A stretch of 42,723 nucleotides of DNA from an uncultured Verrucomicrobiota bacterium (GCA_902580225.1 CACHJU010000018.1:1-42723); one strand, 5' to 3'. Shown: positions 8,438 through 16,603, numbered from the stretch's first letter. The notes: generated by a model not told the origin, from the letters alone. Numbers and translations are program-made.

Positions 8438-9409
8438 TTACTTCTCGGGCCTTGCTCCTAACGGCACCTTAATTGAAATTTGAGAGTCATTACGATTGTA
8501 TTCAAGTGAGACCAATTCATCAGGTTGCTTGGAAGAGATTAATATGGTTAACTCCTCTCTTGAATCAAGAATTTCTCCATCCAAAGAGATTAAAATATCA
8601 TTTTTCTTTAAGCCGATGTTGTCGGCTGCACTTCCCTTAACAATATTTGTTATCTGCAGACCTAGTTTGGTCTTTTCACATGCCACTCCGAGGAATCCTT
8701 TTGTTTGAAGTTTTTCGAAGGTAAGGATTTCTTTTTCTTTATAAAAATCCCAATTGATGTGGTAGCACTCTATTGGAACATGGAAATTTTGATCAGGTTC
8801 TTTGGAAACTCGGCTATGGATTGCAATTACATTTCCGTCAAAATCAAAAAGAGGACCGCCGGAATCTCCACCGAGTAAGCGACTATCTGATTGAATAGTA
8901 TCTTCAGTTTTTGAAATTATTCTCCCTAATCTCACAACAACTCCCCGATCTTTATCAAAACCACCTGGATGCCCAATTGCAAAGCACCAATCTCCGGGTG
9001 ATGATTTATTCATGGAAGCAATTGACGAGTATGGCCATTTACCTTTTTTGGTAATTTGAACCATTCCGGCATCAGAAATTTCAGATCCACCCAAGCTGAT
9101 TGCCGGAATCCTTTTACCATTGATTAAACGAATATTTATTTTTTGCCCGGTTTTTCCAATGACATGTGCTGCTGTTAAAACAAGTCCATCTTCAGATATA
9201 ATAACCCCACTGCCTACACCATCGCTAGTCTCTATGGAAACAAGTGCCTTTTTGGATTCTGACAAAAGCTCTTGGAGTCGGTGTTGGATGTTAAGCAAAT
9301 CATCTTTGCTTTTAGGAGTTTTTGATTTCCATTGCTTCGTATCAACAATGTCAGCAAAAACATTATGAACCAAGAATAGACCAAAAATAATACCAAATTT
9401 AAAAATCAT
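8438..9409 (-). CDS. HtrA/DegP-like periplasmic serine protease with C-terminal PDZ domain
   Basis: This 323-residue protein has a signal peptide (residues 1-19, ...NVFA), a trypsin-like domain with complete triad H82 (LTAAHVIG), D113 (SDAGMVQI) and S183 (GGDSGGPLFDFDG), and one PDZ domain (about 237-315: LQITNIVKGSAADNIGLKKND). It has one PDZ where DegP has two, comparable with DegS or small PVC S1C proteases, but there is no retained membrane anchor beyond the signal. It is the first gene of a pair with the protease-dead paralogue at 7415. The likely job is periplasmic quality control or regulated proteolysis. The gene upstream (9471-10634) is 61 bp away on the same strand. Confidence 0.92.
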   Translation of the reverse strand: MIFKFGIIFGLFLVHNVFADIVDTKQWKSKTPKSKDDLLNIQHRLQELLSESKKALVSIETSDGVGSGVIISEDGLVLTAAHVIGKTGQKINIRLINGKRIPAISLGGSEISDAGMVQITKKGKWPYSSIASMNKSSPGDWCFAIGHPGGFDKDRGVVVRLGRIISKTEDTIQSDSRLLGGDSGGPLFDFDGNVIAIHSRVSKEPDQNFHVPIECYHINWDFYKEKEILTFEKLQTKGFLGVACEKTKLGLQITNIVKGSAADNIGLKKNDILISLDGEILDSREELTILISSKQPDELVSLEYNRNDSQISIKVPLGARPEK

Positions 9410-9470
9410 CTACTAATAGAAAAGATGTTTTTATAAAAACTGCAAACATGCGGTGCAAAAAATGTTTAAG

Positions 9471-10634
9471 TTATAATGTGGATTGGATAAATTTTATCAG
9501 TCTTTTACACAGCAACCTATTTTTTGAATTACGATAGAGTAAAATATGCATTTTTTTAAAATTATCATTCGAATTGAACCGTTCGTAATTTGGAGAAATT
9601 TTCTTCTCAGTAGAAGTGGAAATTATAAGGAGGTCAGGCATTATTGCTTGGGCACTACTTTGCGAAATTGAGATTAAAGAAAAGAGAATCTTTTCTTTTT
9701 CAGTGGATAAAATTTCTGATTTGATTTTTTCTTTTTCATTAAAAGAAAGAATGCTTGATTTAATAGCTTCCTCAAATGAAGGCTCACAAAAAATCGAGAT
9801 TGAAGGAATTTCTGCCCAATCATCTCCGTTGATACCGAAAAAATTGAAATTGGAAAAGTGTTTACTTCCCCTTGAGGGAGAGGTGAGATACCGAATAAAT
9901 TTAAAGGATTCAACGGAGTGCGATTCAGGGCTTAAGATACTGCATAAAATAGGTAATTTCTCATTCTTTAATTCCTCTAGTTGTAAAATTTGAAAATCAT
10001 TTTGAATAGCCATACTTCTTCTCAAAAAACCACCCATGAATTGGTTGGATTTTTGAAGGCTAGAAACAAGCTCAATCTCAGATTCAAAAAATTTGAATTG
10101 GGAATTTTCAGAGTGATTGTGACTAATAATTTTTTGTATTTTATTCCAAGGTCTCGAATCCGGATAGCAAAGACCAAAGGTAATATTTAAGTCAAGAATT
10201 TCAGAAAAGCTTTTAGTCACCAGTTTGAATTTTCTAGGTAAGGCAAAAACAATTGAATCATGGGCTATGGTAAAAGTTTCAGCCTTTTCTATTTTTGGAG
10301 ACCTCCTATCTTTTTCCTCCCTGTTATAACAAATCATGAGGTTGGCATTTTTTGCATTCTTGTTAAGGGATGAATTGGAATTTTTAAAATAAGAGATTTG
10401 AATTTTGATTTTTAATTCCTCTTCAAATTCTTTTGCCGAATTTTCCAATGGATTTCTTAAAGAGTTTTCACAAAGAATATTTAAGGTAGATTCATAGGAA
10501 ATTTGGGGTGTTATTTGATTCCACACAGCAAACATAGCTGTTAGTACAAACATAGACAGTAAGGAAAGGGTAATCCCTGTGTATTTTGGTGTGCGAAAAG
10601 TTTTTACCTGATCTGGTTCAAATGGCTTTATCAT
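9471..10634 (-). CDS. Membrane-anchored ModA-like solute-binding protein, tandem domain
   Basis: A short cytoplasmic segment and a single membrane anchor (about residues 18-40) precede a periplasmic region that begins like an extracellular solute-binding protein of the ModA type (residue 49 on: TLNILCENSLRNPLENSAKEF). A second, shorter copy appears to start at residue 277 (PSISIFCEPSFEEAIKSS) and runs to the end. No ABC permease or ATPase lies next to it, so transport is doubtful; a sensing or scaffold role is as likely. The gene is visibly more AT-rich than its neighbours, with many Lys, Ser, Asn and Ile codons. Ligand residues cannot be assigned by eye. It is upstream of the protease pair on the same strand. 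Confidence 0.65.
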   Translation of the reverse strand: MIKPFEPDQVKTFRTPKYTGITLSLLSMFVLTAMFAVWNQITPQISYESTLNILCENSLRNPLENSAKEFEEELKIKIQISYFKNSNSSLNKNAKNANLMICYNREEKDRRSPKIEKAETFTIAHDSIVFALPRKFKLVTKSFSEILDLNITFGLCYPDSRPWNKIQKIISHNHSENSQFKFFESEIELVSSLQKSNQFMGGFLRRSMAIQNDFQILQLEELKNEKLPILCSILSPESHSVESFKFIRYLTSPSRGSKHFSNFNFFGINGDDWAEIPSISIFCEPSFEEAIKSSILSFNEKEKIKSEILSTEKEKILFSLISISQSSAQAIMPDLLIISTSTEKKISPNYERFNSNDNFKKMHILLYRNSKNRLLCKRLIKFIQSTL

Positions 10635-10708
10635 GTTTTTAAGGCAAATTGCTGAGTACGCATGATTTTCAATAGAAAAAATAAGGGTAGAAAGAAAGAC
10701 TTATGTCT

Positions 10709-11935
10709 TTAAATCAAATTTGAAACGATCAAATAGAATAGTCCGAGCATAACAACGATAAAAGGAGCGGGAATTTTACGCGAGATTAACAAGACAAGTG
10801 AAATAATAAAACAGGCTATTTCTATTGGAGTCCAACTTATGTCTATTAAAATTCCTATAAATACTCCTGATACTAAACCACTTGCCACTGCATTTATGCC
10901 ACGGAGTGCACGGTGTGCCCAGGGTAAAGTTTTTAATTTTCCCCAAAATGGATGAACCAAGAAAAGAAGCAGGGTGCCCGGAATGAAAATAGCCCATCCA
11001 GCGATCATTGCACTGAGTAATTGACGGTTGATACCATTTTGCTGCTCGCACAAACCACCCGCATAAGCAGCGAATGAAAACATTGGACCTGGCAGAGCCT
11101 GAACCAAACCAAATCCGGCAAGAAATTCATCTTGGGTCAATAGGGCACTTGTATTTACAAGCTCCCCCTGCATGATGGGAACCACCACCTGACCACCTCC
11201 AAATACTAAGTATCCGTACCGATAAAAGCGCTCAAAGGTTACCCAAAGAGAATTTTCTGAAAAAAAGGAGGAAATGATCCCGACACAAAGCAAGGTAATG
11301 AATAGAAAAAATATTCCCCATGGGACAGAAAATTTGCCAGCATGCAGGCTTTGGAACTGGTCTGTTTTAGGCGAGAGGAGAATGGATAACCCAGCACCCA
11401 CACAAAACGCTACGGGAATAGCCCAAGGCGTTGTGCTTAATAAAGCAATAGCTAACCCAAAGCCCCACAACCCAAAACTTAGTGGGTTAATTACAACTTT
11501 TTTTCCAAGCACCCAGGCTGCCCATCCAACGAAAGCGGCTGCCATTGGAGCGAGAAAACTAGTTATATTGCCAAAGTGATTCTTGTCCATTAAAGCTGGA
11601 ATCAGGGCAATCAATGTCATTAAGCAAAGAGCTGGCATGGCCCAGACCAGAAGGGTAAGGATGGCGAGTGGTCGTCCACCTTTCTCCAACCCAATTGCAG
11701 TAATTACCTGAGTACTTGTGGGACCGGGCAAAAAACTACATAGTGCCATCCATTCAAGAAGTGCTTTCTCTGATAGGTAGTTTTTCTTTTGCACCAGGCG
11801 GTCAAGAAAAACTCCCAAGTGAGCTTCGGGTCCGCCAAAAGCGACCAAGGAACAAAGGAAAGTATCCTTCAAAAATTGAAATTGAGAAAAAGCTTTGGGA
11901 ATCGGTTTTCCTAAATCATCTTTTTGTGCAGTCAC
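10709..11935 (-). CDS. chrA: Chromate transporter ChrA family, two-domain
   Basis: This 408-residue membrane protein has the two CHR halves of long-chain ChrA proteins. The N-terminal half carries FGGPEAHLGVF and FLPGPTSTQ, and the C-terminal half carries the matching FGGGQVVVPIM and ALPGPMFSFAAYAGG. About ten to twelve hydrophobic segments are visible. ChrA exports chromate from the cytoplasm using the proton motive force; some relatives have other oxyanion roles. Its start overlaps the stop of the aquaglyceroporin gene by 4 bp (11932-11935), so it is the last gene of the arsR-arsC-aquaporin operon and is probably under ArsR control. Substrate inferred from family only. Confidence 0.92.
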   Translation of the reverse strand: MTAQKDDLGKPIPKAFSQFQFLKDTFLCSLVAFGGPEAHLGVFLDRLVQKKNYLSEKALLEWMALCSFLPGPTSTQVITAIGLEKGGRPLAILTLLVWAMPALCLMTLIALIPALMDKNHFGNITSFLAPMAAAFVGWAAWVLGKKVVINPLSFGLWGFGLAIALLSTTPWAIPVAFCVGAGLSILLSPKTDQFQSLHAGKFSVPWGIFFLFITLLCVGIISSFFSENSLWVTFERFYRYGYLVFGGGQVVVPIMQGELVNTSALLTQDEFLAGFGLVQALPGPMFSFAAYAGGLCEQQNGINRQLLSAMIAGWAIFIPGTLLLFLVHPFWGKLKTLPWAHRALRGINAVASGLVSGVFIGILIDISWTPIEIACFIISLVLLISRKIPAPFIVVMLGLFYLIVSNLI

Positions 11936-12570
11936 TCAGGTTTTTTAAAAAAAGAATTATAAACGAAAAGAGCAAGGAGTGCCCCAATGAGTTGAGCTAC
12001 GCAAAAGTGAAGAATATCGCTAGGTGAGATACCCGCAAAAGTGTTTGAGAACGATCGACCAATCGTTCCTGCCGGATTGGCAAATGAGGTGGAGGAAGTA
12101 AACCAGTAAGCTCCTCCAATGTATGCAGCTACGGTGGCTGCGACTTTTTCTTTAGAGGAAAGTAGAATGACCAGTAGTAAGCCGAAGGTTGCGGCTATTT
12201 CACTTACGAACAAATTGGTGCCTGATCGTGCTTTTTCAGAAAATTGAAGAGGGTCCAAATCGAAAAGATAGTTGGCTAAGATTACACCAAGTATAGCTCC
12301 AGCAATTTGAAGCACACTGAAGACTAAGAAAGTAGCTGTATTGATCTCCCCACGCAATCGCATCACCAGAGAAACTATTGGGTTGAAATGTGAACTGTGA
12401 TCCCCCAGGCAAGTGATTAAAAAATAAAGAGCAAAAACGGTTGCAAATGTATTGGCTAAAAGAGTAACCGCATCATTTTGATTCAGGTTTTGGCCCATAA
12501 TTCCCGAACCTACCACAGCCCAAAATAAAAAAGCCGTTCCAAGAAATTCAGCTAAATATTTCGATTTCAT
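11932..12570 (-). CDS. Aquaglyceroporin (MIP family) of the ars operon
   Basis: A 212-residue channel protein with about six membrane segments and both half-helix motifs: HFNPIVSLV (NPI rather than NPA in the first) and FANPAGTIGR in the second, where the arginine after the second motif is the selectivity-filter residue. The N-terminus (YLAEFLGTAFLFWAVVGSGIMG) is typical of the family. Located between arsC and chrA with 13 bp to arsC and a 4-bp overlap with chrA. In Sinorhizobium meliloti a comparable operon uses the channel AqpS to let arsenite, made by ArsC, flow out of the cell. The same job is a good inference here because no ArsB or Acr3 pump is seen in the window. Confidence 0.88.
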   Translation of the reverse strand: MKSKYLAEFLGTAFLFWAVVGSGIMGQNLNQNDAVTLLANTFATVFALYFLITCLGDHSSHFNPIVSLVMRLRGEINTATFLVFSVLQIAGAILGVILANYLFDLDPLQFSEKARSGTNLFVSEIAATFGLLLVILLSSKEKVAATVAAYIGGAYWFTSSTSFANPAGTIGRSFSNTFAGISPSDILHFCVAQLIGALLALFVYNSFFKKPE

Positions 12571-12583
12571 AAAATTTAATAAG

Positions 12584-13030
12584 TTAGAGATTTAAAGATT
12601 CGGGTAGTGTAAGGATATAGTCTTTGATTTCATCGCGCACTTTTCGATAACAATCCAGTTGAGCCTCTTCGGTTGCTCCTTGTTCGGCCAATTCCTTTGC
12701 CATCTTCGGGGGATCCGGAAATCCACTATGTACCACCTTACAATTTGCGGGAAAGACAGGACAGGTTTCGTGAGCATGCCCACAGACTGTGACCACCACA
12801 TTGAGCTGTGTATACGCGAAGTCGCGAATATTTTCTGATTTTTGGTCGGTCACATCCACACCCACTTCCGCCATTACTTTTACCATGTGCGGGTTGAGCC
12901 CGTGCGTTTCAATACCGGCCGAAAATGCCTCAATATGGTCTCCCTTAAGGTGACGGGCCCATCCCTCAGCCATCTGACTACGGCAGGAATTACCCGTACA
13001 AAGAAAAAGAAGTTTTAGTTTTTCAGTCAT
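12584..13030 (-). CDS. arsC: Arsenate reductase, thioredoxin-type (low-molecular-weight phosphatase fold)
   Basis: 148 residues with the P-loop CTGNSCRSQMAEGWAR near the N-terminus (CX5R, with the nucleophilic Cys) and the pair of cysteines in VCGHAHETCPVF separated by six residues. That matches the C10/C82/C89 relay of thioredoxin-coupled ArsC. It reduces arsenate to arsenite in the cytoplasm. The downstream Asp loop (HSGFPDPPK) is that of the phosphatase fold. It lies 16 bp downstream of arsR and 13 bp upstream of the aquaglyceroporin in one transcription unit. A protein tyrosine phosphatase activity is the alternative, but the operon and the three cysteines favour arsenate reduction. Confidence 0.95.
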   Translation of the reverse strand: MTEKLKLLFLCTGNSCRSQMAEGWARHLKGDHIEAFSAGIETHGLNPHMVKVMAEVGVDVTDQKSENIRDFAYTQLNVVVTVCGHAHETCPVFPANCKVVHSGFPDPPKMAKELAEQGATEEAQLDCYRKVRDEIKDYILTLPESLNL

Positions 13031-13046
13031 TTTATTTACTTTAGTC

Positions 13047-13421
13047 TTAGCAACACGAAAGGGTTGCCTGTTTTTCTTTCTGACGATTCCTTAGTTCAAT
13101 CGGGGTACAGGAAGTTACTTTATCCAATCTTTTCAGATCCTCCAGTACTTCTGAATCTTCTGAAATTTTTCTTTCTATCCATTTCATTAGGGAGTTGATA
13201 TCCTCATCTTTCTGATCGAGTGAGTAGTGGACCCATCTCCCATCTTTCCTACTCTTGACAATTTTGGCTTTGCCTAGGGCGTTCAAGTGATTCGAAGCCG
13301 TGGCTCCACTGACGCCAAGCCATTCATGGATTTGACATACACACAACTCTTTTCTTTTCAGTAACGAAGCCACGATCCGAAAGCGGTTACGATCTCCCAA
13401 TGCTCTAAATAAATTATTCAT
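13047..13421 (-). CDS. arsR: ArsR/SmtB-family arsenic-responsive repressor
   Basis: A 124-residue winged-helix regulator. The arsenite-sensing motif ELCVCQIHEWLGVSG in the predicted alpha-3 helix holds the Cys-x-Cys pair, and the DNA-recognition helix follows (GATASNHLNALGKAKIVKSRKDGRWVHYSL). The C-terminus ends in CC, which could add ligands. It is the first gene of the minus-strand operon arsR-arsC-aquaglyceroporin-chrA and probably represses it through the palindrome immediately upstream. A possible Shine-Dalgarno AGGA sits 5 bases before the ATG but overlaps the likely -10 element. Confidence 0.95.
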   Translation of the reverse strand: MNNLFRALGDRNRFRIVASLLKRKELCVCQIHEWLGVSGATASNHLNALGKAKIVKSRKDGRWVHYSLDQKDEDINSLMKWIERKISEDSEVLEDLKRLDKVTSCTPIELRNRQKEKQATLSCC

Positions 13422-13428
13422 GAAGGTC

Positions 13429-13457
13429 CTTATATTTAGTCATTCAGCTAAATGCAA
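13429..13457 (-). promoter_or_regulatory. ars promoter with embedded ArsR operator
   Basis: Read on the minus strand there is TTGCAT (13457-13452), a 17-base spacer and TATAAG (13434-13429), a good sigma-70 promoter. The spacer is filled by the inverted repeat ATTTAG-N8-CTAAAT (13434-13453), an expected position for an ArsR repressor. The -10 ends only 8 bases before the arsR ATG, so the transcript would be nearly leaderless, or the true start lies further upstream. Confidence 0.6.
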
Positions 13458-13552
13458 TCATCTACGATCTGTAATGCGTGGAACACCCAATTTACCAAAA
13501 ATCATTACATTCTACGGGGGAAATTGGCGCAAAACTAAGTTAATATTCAATA

Positions 13553-14761
13553 ATGGGACAAAAATGTGGCGGCATGGAGGTATGTTTGTTAACTGAAACT
13601 TTCCCTCCTGAGGTAAACGGTGTATCTTTCACTCTCGCCAGATTGGCCAGGGGATTATCCTCACTTGGTGCAAAGGTTAAGGTTTTCCGCCCCAAACGAG
13701 CTTACAAGGGGGCAGCTGACGAACCTTGGCAAGAGATAGATCTTCCAAGTTGCCCTATCCCGAACTACCCACAGCTCAGATTTGGCCTCCCGTGTGCCAG
13801 CCGACTTCGTGATCTCTGGCAAATAGAACGGCCCGACATTATTTACCTCGCCACCGAAGGTCCGGCAGGATTTTCAGCATTGCGAATAGCCAAAAAATTA
13901 AGAATCCCTACAGTGTCGGGATTCCATACTAACTTTGACCTTTATCTAAAACACTACCGAATCTCTTTGATTCAACCACTCGTCGATGGATACCTTCGTT
14001 GGTTTCATAATCGTACTTCCGCCACTTTCGCCCCAACTGATTGGATGATCGAAGAGCTAAAGAACAAAGGCTACCATAACCTTCGCATGCTAAGCCGCGG
14101 AGTTGACCGGGAATTATTCTCACCGAAACAGCGATCTGAAAAGCTCAGATCAAATTGGGGAGTCGCAAGAGAAGATAACGTAGTCGTTAGCGTTTCAAGA
14201 ATCGCAGCGGAAAAGAATCTTGATCTAACCTGTTCCCTGGCAGAGCAAATGATTGAGACAGGTAAAGCTCAAGCAGGCGTAATCGTAGGAGACGGACCAG
14301 AACTTAATAGACTAAAGCAAAAGTTCACAAAATTACGATTCACGGGATGCCTTTCCAAGCAGGCACTTGCTGAGCATTATGCATCCGGCGATGTCTTTCT
14401 TTTTGCAAGCGTTACTGAAACATTCGGAAATGTGGTCACGGAAGCATTGGCCTCGGGAACTCCCGTTGTAGCATATGACTATGCAGCACCCTCTGAATTT
14501 ATTACTGAAGGAGTAAATGGATACCTCGCATCGATGAATGATGAAGAGAAACTACGAGTAAATCTTGGAAGAATCCTCAGTAAATCAAGAGATGAGTTGT
14601 CAGAATTTAAAAGAGCAGCCAGAAGATCAACGGATAAAGCAGACTGGAACCAGATTCTTGAAAAGTTTCAGTCAGATCTTTTGGAAATTCTGCAACAGGT
14701 TAAAGAAAATCAGGTTAAAAGTTTTTCCTCTAGCTCTGGTTCACAACCACACCCAGCTTGA
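13553..14761 (+). CDS. GT4-family glycosyltransferase, candidate Pho-regulated diacylglycerol glucosyltransferase (Agt/SqdX-like)
   Basis: A 402-residue GT-B glycosyltransferase. The N-terminal half opens with EVCLLTETFPPEVNGVSFTL, typical of the GT4 lipid and mannosyl transferases, and holds FHTNFDLYLKHY. The C-terminal half has the donor site (VSVSRIAAEKNLD; VGDGPELNRL; ASVTETFGNVVTEALASGTPVVAYD) with the E-x7-E motif. ATG 13574, seven codons in, matches where homologues begin and may be the real start. It overlaps the following PlcP-like gene by one base. In marine Alphaproteobacteria a glycosyltransferase (Agt) next to PlcP makes glycolipids to replace phospholipids under phosphate starvation; I infer the same here. 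A surface polysaccharide role is the alternative. Confidence 0.85.
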   Translation: MGQKCGGMEVCLLTETFPPEVNGVSFTLARLARGLSSLGAKVKVFRPKRAYKGAADEPWQEIDLPSCPIPNYPQLRFGLPCASRLRDLWQIERPDIIYLATEGPAGFSALRIAKKLRIPTVSGFHTNFDLYLKHYRISLIQPLVDGYLRWFHNRTSATFAPTDWMIEELKNKGYHNLRMLSRGVDRELFSPKQRSEKLRSNWGVAREDNVVVSVSRIAAEKNLDLTCSLAEQMIETGKAQAGVIVGDGPELNRLKQKFTKLRFTGCLSKQALAEHYASGDVFLFASVTETFGNVVTEALASGTPVVAYDYAAPSEFITEGVNGYLASMNDEEKLRVNLGRILSKSRDELSEFKRAARRSTDKADWNQILEKFQSDLLEILQQVKENQVKSFSSSSGSQPHPA

Positions 14762-15636
14762 TGAAGCGGAAAAAAGTTAAACTCGAATATAGAACCGTTT
14801 TTTTGTCTGACACTCACTTGGGAATGCGGGAAACCGGAATTCAAAAACTTAATCATTTTCTCTCGCATATCTCATGTAAAACTTTGGTACTTAACGGCGA
14901 CTTCATTGATGGATGGGCCTTGGAAGGTAGCGGGGAATGGAAAAAAGCACACACTCGATGTGTACGACTAATTCTTAAAATGGTGGAGAAGGAGAAGACT
15001 AAAGTCATCTATCTGCGGGGTAACCACGATGATTTTTTATCACGAATTCTCCCCATTACTTTTGACCGCATTAAAATATGTGAAAAATATATCCATAAAG
15101 GAAAAGAAAAAAAATATCTTGTTCTGCATGGTGATTGTTTTGACAGTTTTTCAACTAAAAGGAAGTGGATCGCGAAGATTGGATCCATTGGCTACAATAA
15201 CCTAATGCGATTTAACCGTATTTATAATAAATATCGTAAATTTCGCGGTAAAAAGCCATTTTCACTGAGTGCATGGGCGAAAGCAAAAGTTAAAAGTGCA
15301 GTTAATCATGTGCATCGCTACGAGGACAGTCTCGCGAACATGGCTCGCAAGCACAAATGCGACGGAATGATATGTGGACATATCCATGTTGCTGCAGACC
15401 GAATTATCGAAGGTATCCATTATCTAAACAGTGGAGACTGGGTGGAATCAAACACAGCAATTGTCGAAGAAAAGAACGGTCATTTGGGAATTTTGAGTTA
15501 CGAACAATTCTGCAGAAATATGAAATTACTTAACGAATCAAATTACCGTTCACGTGCAAATTTCTCTTCTTTAAAAAATAATCATCCAAGCAGAATTCGA
15601 AAACCAACCTCCTTAGAGGTTCTTTCAGCAAACTAA
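14761..15636 (+). CDS. plcP: LpxH-like metallophosphoesterase, candidate phospholipase C PlcP
   Basis: A calcineurin-like phosphoesterase of about 291 residues with all metal motifs in order: SDTHLG, NGDFIDGW, RGNHDDFLS, LHGDCFD and CGHIHVAA. The text FSLSAWAKAKVKSAVNHVHRYEDSLA and HYLNSGDWVESNTAIVE matches the group often annotated as UDP-2,3-diacylglucosamine diphosphatase-like, which includes the phosphate-starvation phospholipase PlcP. PlcP releases diacylglycerol from phospholipids, which the glycosyltransferase encoded just upstream could glycosylate. The start chosen is ATG 14761, in TGATG with the upstream stop; a TTG at 14758 is possible. Its place between the glycosyltransferase and pstS supports the lipid-remodelling reading over lipid A synthesis. 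Confidence 0.85.
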   Translation: MKRKKVKLEYRTVFLSDTHLGMRETGIQKLNHFLSHISCKTLVLNGDFIDGWALEGSGEWKKAHTRCVRLILKMVEKEKTKVIYLRGNHDDFLSRILPITFDRIKICEKYIHKGKEKKYLVLHGDCFDSFSTKRKWIAKIGSIGYNNLMRFNRIYNKYRKFRGKKPFSLSAWAKAKVKSAVNHVHRYEDSLANMARKHKCDGMICGHIHVAADRIIEGIHYLNSGDWVESNTAIVEEKNGHLGILSYEQFCRNMKLLNESNYRSRANFSSLKNNHPSRIRKPTSLEVLSAN

Positions 15637-15753
15637 TTTTCAAATACATTTGTGCTTTTGTATTTCAATTTTCTATTATTGTTAAAGTAAATATTTAAAT
15701 ATCTGCTTACTTTTTTTTTGCGTGTTGAAACTTTAAGGGGATAATAAAATCAT

Positions 15754-16566
15754 ATGATCAAAATCTGCGTAATTTTCTTTACGGTTTGTCTTTCACTTCA
15801 CAGCCAGCAAAAGATTATAATTAAGGGTTCAGATACTCTAGGTTCAAAAATGATGCCCAAATTAGCAGAGGCATTTACAAATGAATTTCCCGGAACACAT
15901 TTTGAGATAGCAGCGGAAGGTACATCAACCGGTATTTCAGCAATTATTGATGGCACCGCGGACATTGGAATGTCTAGTAGAGATGTAAAAGGCAGGGAGA
16001 GAGCCTCAGCCGGTGCTAATGGAGTACGCCTTTACCAAACAGTTGTTGCCATGGATGCGGTAGTAGTCATAGCAAATGCAAAAAATCCGCTTTACAAATT
16101 GTCGGCTAAAGACCTCGAGAGAATCTTTACTGGAGATGTCACCAACTGGAGCTCAGTAGGGGGTCGTAGCGGGATAATATCAGCCTATACCCGTAATACA
16201 TCTTCCGGGACATACTCTTTTTTTCAAAGAGAGGTACTTTCAAACCGTGATTACGGAATTAATACTCAAAAGATGGTTGGTAACGAGCAGATTGTTATTG
16301 AAGTGGCAAATAATCCAAATGCAATCGGCTATGCTGGTTTAGCTTTTACTCAAATTAAAGGAATAAAAACCCTCGAAATAGAAGGAGATCTACCAAGTGC
16401 TAATTACCACAAACCAACGAACGGGCTTTCGCGGACACTTTCTTGTGTAACCAATGGAAAACCGACAGGCAGGATAAAGGATTTTTTAGATTTCCTTACA
16501 AGTGCGGGTGGTCAGAAAATCATTTCAAGTACTGGTTTTCTTTCATTGCCGCTAGCTCGAAACTGA
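15754..16566 (+). CDS. pstS: Phosphate ABC transporter substrate-binding protein PstS
   Basis: A 270-residue periplasmic binding protein with a short signal peptide (residues 1-17) and classic PstS motifs: IIIKGSDTLGSKMMPKLAEAF at the start of the mature protein (two segments), EGTSTGISAIIDGTADIGMSSR, FTGDVTNWSSVGG, RNTSSGTYSFFQ and NPNAIGYAGLAF. It captures phosphate for PstCAB. A strong ribosome-binding site, AAGGGG, lies 13 bases before the ATG. It begins a run of phosphate genes (pstS, phoB, phoR, pstC, pstA, pstB, phoU). The 117-base upstream gap is very AT-rich; I could not recognise a Pho box there, so it may also be expressed from the promoter of the glycosyltransferase gene. Confidence 0.95.
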   Translation: MIKICVIFFTVCLSLHSQQKIIIKGSDTLGSKMMPKLAEAFTNEFPGTHFEIAAEGTSTGISAIIDGTADIGMSSRDVKGRERASAGANGVRLYQTVVAMDAVVVIANAKNPLYKLSAKDLERIFTGDVTNWSSVGGRSGIISAYTRNTSSGTYSFFQREVLSNRDYGINTQKMVGNEQIVIEVANNPNAIGYAGLAFTQIKGIKTLEIEGDLPSANYHKPTNGLSRTLSCVTNGKPTGRIKDFLDFLTSAGGQKIISSTGFLSLPLARN

Positions 16567-16603
16567 TGTTCCTTTTTAAAAACCCTATTTACTTAGTAAT
16601 AAT

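Noticed and set aside
10709-13421. ars/chr genes as a recent mobile island
   Set aside because: No transposase, integrase, terminal repeats or tRNA border were found; composition differs little from the flanking genes by eye.
15637-15753. Pho box upstream of pstS
   Set aside because: Looked for 11-bp phased repeats of GTTACA or CTGTCA; only scattered GTTAAAG and TTGT-like words were found, without proper phasing.
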